From NCBI GenBank assembly GCA_018066125.1, contig JAGHSA010000024.1, forward strand, positions 1 through 64,000: a DNA stretch of 64,000 nt, in the 5' to 3' direction. Under the pieces are notes generated by a model that searched no databases, was not told the origin of the DNA, and saw only the letters and a list, made by a program, of their open reading frames with translations. Source of the DNA: Candidatus Cryptobacteroides onthequi (lineage in GTDB: Bacteria; Bacteroidota; Bacteroidia; Bacteroidales; UBA932). The position numbers and the translations under genes are program-made. Of the stretch, positions 58,821-64,000 are shown in pieces; position 1 is the stretch's first letter; each line of letters opens with the position of its first letter.

Positions 58821-59933
58821 CTAGTTATTAAGGTAAAGACCTCCTTCAGACACAATTCTTTCTCCCGGGAGAAGGCCTTTCACAATATGTACCCTGGTAT
58901 TGTCGTCATTGGATTCTCCCACGGTGACTGCACGGCGCAGGAAAATATTGTCTGCGTCCGGCGATGTCATATATACGTAGCTCGAGTTTCCGCCCTGGAA
59001 TACGGCCGTCGACGGAACCACTATGGCATCTTCAGGCTCTGAGATGAAATGCGCGGAGACATACATTCCGTGCTTGAGCTTGAGATCGGCGTTGTCACAG
59101 GCGACTATCACCTGCACCGAGCGTGTCTCCTCATCCACAAGGTTGCCGATGTTGAGAACCTTTCCCGGAATAGGGCTTTCAGGCTCAGCTTCCGTGAAGA
59201 TCTCCACTCTTCCGCCTTCGGTCACACGGCCGATAAAGCGCTCCTTGACCTGCGCCGTGATCCAAACACGGCCAAGGTCTGCGAGAGTCAGCAGAGCCTC
59301 GCTGTCGGCCTTGATGAACGAGCCCTGAATGATATTGCAGCGCACCACTTCCCCGCTGATCGGTGCCACAATGCGCATTGCCTGTCCCGGTTCCATGCCG
59401 GACGGATCCATTCCGTACGCTCTGAATGCCGCTTCAGAGGCGGATTTCTCCTGACGGGCGTTCTCGGCTTCAGTATATGCTTCCTCAAGTTCTCTGGCCG
59501 ACACCACGCCTGCCTCATGAAGCACTTTCTTGCGATCGTATGAGGACTTGGCGGTCTCATATATGCGAACGTTCTGGAAATACTGTTTGCTTGCTTCGAA
59601 GAATTCCGGTGATGAGACCTCAAAGAGAGTCTGTCCGGCACGCACACGGCTGCCGAGCATCACCTTCGAAGTCGTTATACGTCCGTCGAACGGCACACCG
59701 ACTTCCGCATAGTGCCCCATTTCCGCCTGAACTGTGCCGACAGTGCGGAATTCGCTGCTGAAAGGTTGCTCTGCAAGTGTTTCGGCTGATATTCTGGACA
59801 GAATCGGAGATCCCACGCTCACTGTCACGGTATCTCCCTGATACGCAATTTCCTGTGTTGTCTTCTCGCCCGATTCTTTGCACGACACGACCAGAAGACA
59901 TGCCATCATCATGGCATAATATGTCTTTTTCAT
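58821..59933 (-). CDS. Efflux RND periplasmic adaptor lipoprotein (CusB/CzcB family)
   Basis: The 370-residue precursor has a lipobox LVVSC at about residue 18. Barrel-sandwich halves flank a coiled-coil hairpin (MLGSRVRAGQTLFEVSSPEF; RIVAPISGEVVRCNIIQGSF), followed by the beta-barrel (VWITAQVKERFIGRV) and membrane-proximal domains (VVPSTAVFQGGNSSYVYM). It links the RND pump to the outer-membrane channel. Confidence 0.9.
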   Translation of the reverse strand: MKKTYYAMMMACLLVVSCKESGEKTTQEIAYQGDTVTVSVGSPILSRISAETLAEQPFSSEFRTVGTVQAEMGHYAEVGVPFDGRITTSKVMLGSRVRAGQTLFEVSSPEFFEASKQYFQNVRIYETAKSSYDRKKVLHEAGVVSARELEEAYTEAENARQEKSASEAAFRAYGMDPSGMEPGQAMRIVAPISGEVVRCNIIQGSFIKADSEALLTLADLGRVWITAQVKERFIGRVTEGGRVEIFTEAEPESPIPGKVLNIGNLVDEETRSVQVIVACDNADLKLKHGMYVSAHFISEPEDAIVVPSTAVFQGGNSSYVYMTSPDADNIFLRRAVTVGESNDDNTRVHIVKGLLPGERIVSEGGLYLNN

Positions 59934-59987
59934 TGTAATTATTCTTTAATTGGACACTGTTATCCCCGGGAAGGGCCACTGAAGTGA

Positions 59988-60323
59988 TCAGCAGCTTGCG
60001 GGAGGAGCCCTTAAAGAATAGAAGAAAAGCACTCCGGAGAGTACGGCTTCAGTACAGCTGTCAGAAATCTCCGGGCAGAACATGCCTGGAGCGGCATCCG
60101 GAGCCGACAATTCGGCTGACGCCTGATAATCGGCCGTATCTGTCAGTTCGATCAGAAGAATCTGAGTGGCAGTATGGGAGTGTCCCGGAATACTGAAGGG
60201 ATGTGAATGGACGAGTTTGCTGTCAGCCAGCTGGTGAGAGTGGTAGAACAGATTCGTAGACGCAAAGAAGAATGCGTATACGAGTACAAGGAAAATTCCG
60301 ATATATTTTCTACATTTCACCAT
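59988..60323 (-). CDS. Small His-containing membrane/secreted protein at the head of the metal-efflux operon
   Basis: From MVKCRKYIGIFLVLVYAFFF the product has 111 residues: one N-terminal membrane helix, then FYHSHQLADSKLVHSHPFSI with closely spaced His residues, an acidic/Cys section (PGMFCPEISDSC) and a C-terminal hydrophobic end. His-rich stretches suggest metal binding. It starts the CusB-CusA-TolC operon (54 bp gap), so a role in metal sensing or chaperoning is an inference. The longer frame upstream overlaps the divergent gene and is not chosen. Confidence 0.65.
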   Translation of the reverse strand: MVKCRKYIGIFLVLVYAFFFASTNLFYHSHQLADSKLVHSHPFSIPGHSHTATQILLIELTDTADYQASAELSAPDAAPGMFCPEISDSCTEAVLSGVLFFYSLRAPPASC

Positions 60324-60348
60324 CCATCCGCAAAAATAGGCAAAAAAG

Positions 60349-60807
60349 ATGAAATACAACCGCAGAGACGACATCGAGTTCCTGAAAGAGATCAGGGAAA
60401 CCATACTCTATGAGAACCTCGCACAGCTTTCAATGGGCACAATGTTCTTCCACGATGCAGACGTCATCATCACCGACGACGTCGAGGAGGAATTCATCAG
60501 AAACGACAAGAGCGAGATCATCGTAGAGACTCCTCACGCGCAGGAGCTCAGCTGGCTGTTCCACAAGCTCCAGAAAGAGATGGCCGACACGATGTCCGGA
60601 TATCACCGTGAGGAATTCTTCGGCCTCCTTGCAGAAGCCGCCAACGCCTTCACCGCCAGGTCTGACGACAGGACAGGTCTGCTCTCTGCCGTACTCCTGC
60701 AGGCAGCCATGATGGTATCAGACCAGAAACAGATCCGCTGCGGGCAGATCCGCGACGAAGTGCTTTCATGCGTCGGCAGCCTCAGCGACCTCGCAGAGAA
60801 GATATAG
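60349..60807 (+). CDS. Hypothetical cytoplasmic protein, mainly helical
   Basis: The 152-residue protein has no signal peptide or membrane helix. It is rich in acidic and hydrophobic residues with helical periodicity (NRRDDIEFLKEIRETILYEN; LLAEAANAFTARSDDRTGLL). I do not recognise the family. It is divergent from the metal-efflux operon, and its start is 25 bp from the start of the His-containing protein gene. Confidence 0.65.
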   Translation: MKYNRRDDIEFLKEIRETILYENLAQLSMGTMFFHDADVIITDDVEEEFIRNDKSEIIVETPHAQELSWLFHKLQKEMADTMSGYHREEFFGLLAEAANAFTARSDDRTGLLSAVLLQAAMMVSDQKQIRCGQIRDEVLSCVGSLSDLAEKI

Positions 60808-60823
60808 GCACATGTGAGCCCCG

Positions 60824-61972
60824 TCAGACTCTGAGATAGATCTTCTTTTTGTAGAAATAATAGAGGATGGCGGCATTGATAGCCAGGCCGACAAGTCCTA
60901 TGACGAAGGCATACCACGGTGCGCTCATGTACTGCTCCAGACCGTGGAAGATCGATTTCGCGACACTCTTCCAGCTTATCACCTCATAGAGCATATACGC
61001 GAGAATAGAATTCATGCCGTAGATCTTGAGCCATTTGAGCCAGCCGCCTTTCTGCTTCACATCCACAATCCAGTATGTGATGGCGAGCAGGATGAAGCTG
61101 TAGCCGCTGGAGACGAGCACCATTGAGCTGGTCCAGATGGTCTTGATCACAGGCATCTGGAGATTCCAGAGCCAGCCGAGAGCCACCATTGCGGCGCCGG
61201 ATCCCAGAAGGACGAGAGCCTTCCTGTCGCCTCCGTCCTTGCCGTCGCGAAGGTAACGTCCCGCGAACATTCCGGTCATGACCGTCACCACGAAATTGAG
61301 GCTGCTCAGAATCCAGGTGTATCTGTAGCGCTCCGAGAATACCACGGAGCCGTCATCACCGATTGAGGCAGCATCACGGAAACGGCCGAGCACCACGCGG
61401 TCGACATACTCACAGAGGTTGTAATCGCGGGTGAAGTCACCGCCGCCGTACTCCCCTACGCGCACGAACATCATCAGCGCCCAGTAAAGGAGCAGGAGTC
61501 CCGCCGCAATGATATACTGAGTGCGCGGACGCGTGTGGAGGAACGCGAGCGCAGTGAAGAGATATCCCACCGCAATGGCCTGGAGCGTGTTGCTGAAGAA
61601 CCTTATCACCTGAGGGTTGAGATCCAGAAGCTGACCCTGGACTATCATACCCAGTATCCACAGAGATGCGACTCTCCTTACAATTCTCCAATAGACCTTG
61701 CTTCCGGCCTTGGTATCGCCGGAGAGGAACTGGTCGCGGTACTTGCGCATGGAGAACGGGATGGTCACGCCGGACATGAACATGAACAGCGGCATGATCT
61801 GGTCCCAGAGCACGTAACCCTGCCATGCTACATGGGAAATCTGTCTGTGGACAGGCTCGTAAAAGGAGTAGTCGCCTGTCTTGAGAAATGTGTAGATGAT
61901 CGGGCCCAGGCAAGTGAGCAGAAAGAGGTCAAGACCTCTGAGGATGTCGAGTGATTCAAGTCTCTTGTTCAT
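60824..61972 (-). CDS. DUF5009 / NagX-like integral membrane acyltransferase
   Basis: The 382-residue protein starts MNKRLESLDILRGLDLFLLT, the N-terminal signature (R-L-x-x-L-D-x-x-R-G) of the heparan-alpha-glucosaminide N-acetyltransferase / NagX group. About ten membrane helices follow (LWDQIMPLFMFMSGVTIPFS; LVSSGYSFILLAITYWIVD). Such proteins acetylate or process amino sugars at the membrane, which would fit a glycan-degrading neighbourhood, although no direct link is visible. Confidence 0.8.
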   Translation of the reverse strand: MNKRLESLDILRGLDLFLLTCLGPIIYTFLKTGDYSFYEPVHRQISHVAWQGYVLWDQIMPLFMFMSGVTIPFSMRKYRDQFLSGDTKAGSKVYWRIVRRVASLWILGMIVQGQLLDLNPQVIRFFSNTLQAIAVGYLFTALAFLHTRPRTQYIIAAGLLLLYWALMMFVRVGEYGGGDFTRDYNLCEYVDRVVLGRFRDAASIGDDGSVVFSERYRYTWILSSLNFVVTVMTGMFAGRYLRDGKDGGDRKALVLLGSGAAMVALGWLWNLQMPVIKTIWTSSMVLVSSGYSFILLAITYWIVDVKQKGGWLKWLKIYGMNSILAYMLYEVISWKSVAKSIFHGLEQYMSAPWYAFVIGLVGLAINAAILYYFYKKKIYLRV

Positions 61973-61999
61973 AGGTACTAAGTTATGCATTCTTTTTAT

Positions 62000-62007
62000 T
62001 ACTTTTG
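62000..62007 (+). promoter_or_regulatory. -7 promoter box of the sugar isomerase-like gene
   Basis: TACTTTTG matches TAnnTTTG, 36 bp upstream of the start codon. A -33 element at the normal distance is not obvious. Confidence 0.55.
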
Positions 62008-62043
62008 TATAGTTAATGTGAATAATCCAAAACTTTCATAATT

Positions 62044-63018
62044 ATGTCAAAGAAATTCATCATCAACGCCATCATGGCGATGGCAGCCATTGCAGCGCTC
62101 TCAAGCTGCTGCAACGGAAGCAAGTCATCAGACTGCTGTGGAGAAGGCAGCGCATGCTGCAAGTCAGAGTTCAGCAAGAAGCTCCCTATCGGTGTCCAGC
62201 TCTACAGCGTGCGCACTGATCTCGAGAAGGACTTCTACGGCACACTCAAAGCCATCAAGGAGATGGGATATGCAGGTGTGGAGTTCTACGGTGAGTATTA
62301 CGGCAACTCTGCAGTCCAGGTGAAGAAGTGGTGCACCGAGCTCGGTCTCATTCCGTTCTCAAACCACATTCCTTTCCAGGCTATGATCGACGACATCGAC
62401 AAGGTGATTGAAGAGAACACCATCCTCGGCGTTCAGTATGTAGTATTCCCTTACATGGACGAGGCAAGCCGCCCGGGCATCGACCTTGAGCAGTTCAAGA
62501 AGACAGTCGCAAAGATCGGCGAGTGCGGTGCAAAGGTATCTGAGGCTGGATTCCAGCTCCTCTACCACAACCACGACTTCGAGTTCGTGCCTATCGCTGA
62601 CGGCGGTCTCGGCTACGACTATATCTTCGGCCAGAATGAGAAGAAGAACCTCCAGACCGAACTTGACGTCTGCTGGTGCGACTATTCAGGCAACAACCCT
62701 GCAGAGTACCTCACCAAGTATGCAGGACGCATCCCTGTAGTCCACATGAAGGACTACAAGCTCGAGGGCAAGCTTTCATCAGCTCCTTACGCTCTCATCG
62801 GCATCTCTACCGACAACTCCATGAAGGATGACGGCGGCTGGTTCGAGTACCGTCCTCTCGGCGAGGGTCAGGTAGACATCCCTGCAGTCATCAAGGCTGC
62901 CATCGACGGTGGAGCACAGTGGCTCTGCGTAGAGCAGGATGAGCCTAGCCAGGGCCGCAGCCGTCTCGAGGGTGTGGCTAAGAGCACAGAGTACCTCAGA
63001 GCTCTTGACCTCATGTAA
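62044..63018 (+). CDS. Exported sugar phosphate isomerase/epimerase-like TIM barrel, Cys-rich N-terminus
   Basis: The 324-residue precursor has a hydrophobic signal (MSKKFIINAIMAMAAIAALS) followed by a short segment with Cys pairs (SSCC, SDCC, SACC). The body is a xylose-isomerase-like TIM barrel: IGVQLYSVRTDLEKDFYGTL, HNHDFEFVPI, TELDVCWCDYSG with the metal-binding Glu/Asp, and VVHMKDYKLEG. Exported members of this family act on free sugars or sugar derivatives. A bidirectional terminator follows. Confidence 0.83.
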   Translation: MSKKFIINAIMAMAAIAALSSCCNGSKSSDCCGEGSACCKSEFSKKLPIGVQLYSVRTDLEKDFYGTLKAIKEMGYAGVEFYGEYYGNSAVQVKKWCTELGLIPFSNHIPFQAMIDDIDKVIEENTILGVQYVVFPYMDEASRPGIDLEQFKKTVAKIGECGAKVSEAGFQLLYHNHDFEFVPIADGGLGYDYIFGQNEKKNLQTELDVCWCDYSGNNPAEYLTKYAGRIPVVHMKDYKLEGKLSSAPYALIGISTDNSMKDDGGWFEYRPLGEGQVDIPAVIKAAIDGGAQWLCVEQDEPSQGRSRLEGVAKSTEYLRALDLM

Positions 63019-63035
63019 GAGCAAGCCTGGTACAA

Positions 63036-63074
63036 TAAAAAACATCCCGACCGTATCCGGCCGGGATGTTTTTT
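63036..63074. terminator. Bidirectional terminator between the isomerase-like gene and queF
   Basis: AAAAACATCCCG and CGGGATGTTTTT pair around a GC-rich inner loop (CCGG), with A-rich sequence before and T-rich sequence after. It serves both convergent genes. Confidence 0.85.
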
Positions 63075-63084
63075 ATTTGCGTTG

Positions 63085-63546
63085 CTATTCGTGAGTCTCG
63101 AAACGCTTCATGGCGAGCTCTTCGTATCTTGTGCCCGGCCTGCCGTAGTTCGCGTACGGATAGATGGATATGCCTCCGCGCGGAGTGAAGATGCCCGTGA
63201 CCTCGATATATTTCGGATCCATCAGGGCGATGAGATCCTTCATGATCTTGTTCACACAGTCCTCGTGGAAGTCTCCGTGGTTCCTGAATGAGAAGAGGTA
63301 AAGCTTCAGGCTCTTGCTCTCAACCATCTTGACGTCAGGGATATATGAGATGCGTATCTCCGCGAAATCAGGCTGTCCTGTGATAGGACAGAGACTGGTG
63401 AACTCCGGGCAGTTGAAACGCACCCAGTAATCATTGTCCTGATGCTTGTTGACAAATGTCTCAAGCACTTCCGGAGCATAGTCGCTCTTGTATTCGGTCT
63501 TTTTTCCGAGGGACTTGAGACCCTCGAGTTCTCTTCCTTCTGCCAT
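63085..63546 (-). CDS. queF: NADPH-dependent preQ0 reductase QueF (type I)
   Basis: The 153-residue protein is the short unimodular QueF. The nucleophile is Cys53 in [13 protein letters not shown] with Asp60. [21 protein letters not shown] follows, which carries the QueF motif binding NADPH. It converts 7-cyano-7-deazaguanine to preQ1 in queuosine biosynthesis. It lies 4 bp downstream of the precursor transporter gene. Confidence 0.92.
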   Translation of the reverse strand: MAEGRELEGLKSLGKKTEYKSDYAPEVLETFVNKHQDNDYWVRFNCPEFTSLCPITGQPDFAEIRISYIPDVKMVESKSLKLYLFSFRNHGDFHEDCVNKIMKDLIALMDPKYIEVTGIFTPRGGISIYPYANYGRPGTRYEELAMKRFETHE

Positions 63547-63550
63547 GATG

Positions 63551-64000
63551 CTAAATGTCGCTTATCTTGAAAGGGTTGTATGAAATGTTCTCATCAAAGG
63601 TATCTATACCCTCTACAGCCTTCACTTTCCTGACCACAGCCGATGTGGCCGGGAGTATGACGATCTCGTAAAGGACCTTGGCTGTCACCTGGCACGCCAT
63701 CATGGTGAGCACGGTCCTTGTCCCTGCCTGCCAGAATACGAGCGGGATGAATATGAGAGAGTCGATGAACTCTCCCACTACCGACGAGAGGATGGCTCTC
63801 ACTCCGAATCTGCGTCCCTGATCCGCCACCTTCATGCGGCTCATGACGGCTGCATTGGCTGTCGATCCTGCAAGGAATGCCAGCAATGAGGCCACAGCCG
63901 CCTTCGGGGCTGCGCCGAATACCATCCTGAATGCATCCTGTCCTTCCCAGAACGGTGCTCCCGGCAGCAGGATGACCAGCTGCGACACAAGCACGAAGAA
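63551..64000 (-). CDS. Queuosine precursor transporter (YhhQ/QueT-like), 5' end outside the window
   Basis: The C-terminal ~150 residues of a membrane protein are visible; the open frame runs off the window end. The motif [13 protein letters not shown] followed by [20 protein letters not shown] is typical of DUF165/YhhQ (ANxxLxxxK-like and E-F-x-D-S). It imports queuosine precursors such as preQ0. It is co-transcribed with queF. Confidence 0.85.
   Translation of the reverse strand, partial: FFVLVSQLVILLPGAPFWEGQDAFRMVFGAAPKAAVASLLAFLAGSTANAAVMSRMKVADQGRRFGVRAILSSVVGEFIDSLIFIPLVFWQAGTRTVLTMMACQVTAKVLYEIVILPATSAVVRKVKAVEGIDTFDENISYNPFKISDI

Overview
The window reads as chromosomal DNA of a gut- or rumen-type Bacteroidales bacterium. 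Three things support this. Most exported proteins are lipoproteins with N-termini of the MKK/MKR type ending in a lipobox Cys. The surface proteins are fimbrillin/FISUMP types. Many start regions carry the Bacteroidetes -7 promoter box TAnnTTTG, and Shine-Dalgarno sites are inconspicuous. I cannot assign a genus from sequence alone. No tRNA, rRNA, CRISPR array or intact insertion sequence is visible.

Layout. 1-5.1 kb: housekeeping genes (alpha/beta hydrolase, DUF389 membrane protein, lytic transglycosylase, cyclophilin, ATP-grasp), plus an 18-bp direct repeat bracketing the hydrolase and a 36-bp perfect palindrome. 5.4-11.7 kb: an orphan AbiEi-like protein and a compact five-gene polyamine operon (arginine decarboxylase, SpeE-like, agmatinase-like, carboxyspermidine dehydrogenase and decarboxylase), in which the SpeE homologue has lost the catalytic Asp. 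11.7-13.0 kb: a gene graveyard with a truncated copy of a membrane AraC regulator, a PIN-domain N-terminus and a transposase C-terminus.

13-33 kb is the most unusual part. Two loci share one design: a 7-TM AraC-type regulator on the plus strand, a divergent 33-34 aa single-pass membrane peptide, and behind that peptide a minus-strand train of surface lipoproteins (32.6 to 17.35 kb and 15.67 to 13.0 kb). Within the train, ~50-aa peptides of one family (three here, a fourth at 51 kb) each sit immediately upstream of a lipoprotein gene. The lipoproteins combine a fimbrillin-like N-terminal half with variable C-terminal ends (FISUMP-like or BspA-like). A helical lipoprotein resembling pore-forming toxins, a lipid-anchored choloylglycine-hydrolase relative and an amidohydrolase also lie in the train.

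32.7-49 kb: the second AraC regulator heads a plus-strand operon with a heparinase II/III-like lyase, an M14-VanX fusion peptidase and a PA14-containing GH3 enzyme. A convergent minus-strand operon carries two tandem GH39 enzymes, a BNR sialidase-like protein, an SGNH hydrolase, an esterase and a histidine phosphatase. Together these look like glycan-degrading functions, but no SusC/SusD pair is present.

49-53.8 kb: an SSB-tailed DUF736-like protein, a 73-bp hairpin repeat, a fimbrillin gene frameshifted by a 7-bp tandem repeat (possible phase switch), a decayed beta-helix gene and an FAD oxidoreductase. 54-64 kb: an HD protein, a CusCBA-type metal efflux operon with a His-containing small membrane protein in front, a NagX/DUF5009 membrane protein, a Cys-rich lipobox-bearing sugar isomerase-like protein, and queF next to a queuosine-precursor transporter that runs off the window end.
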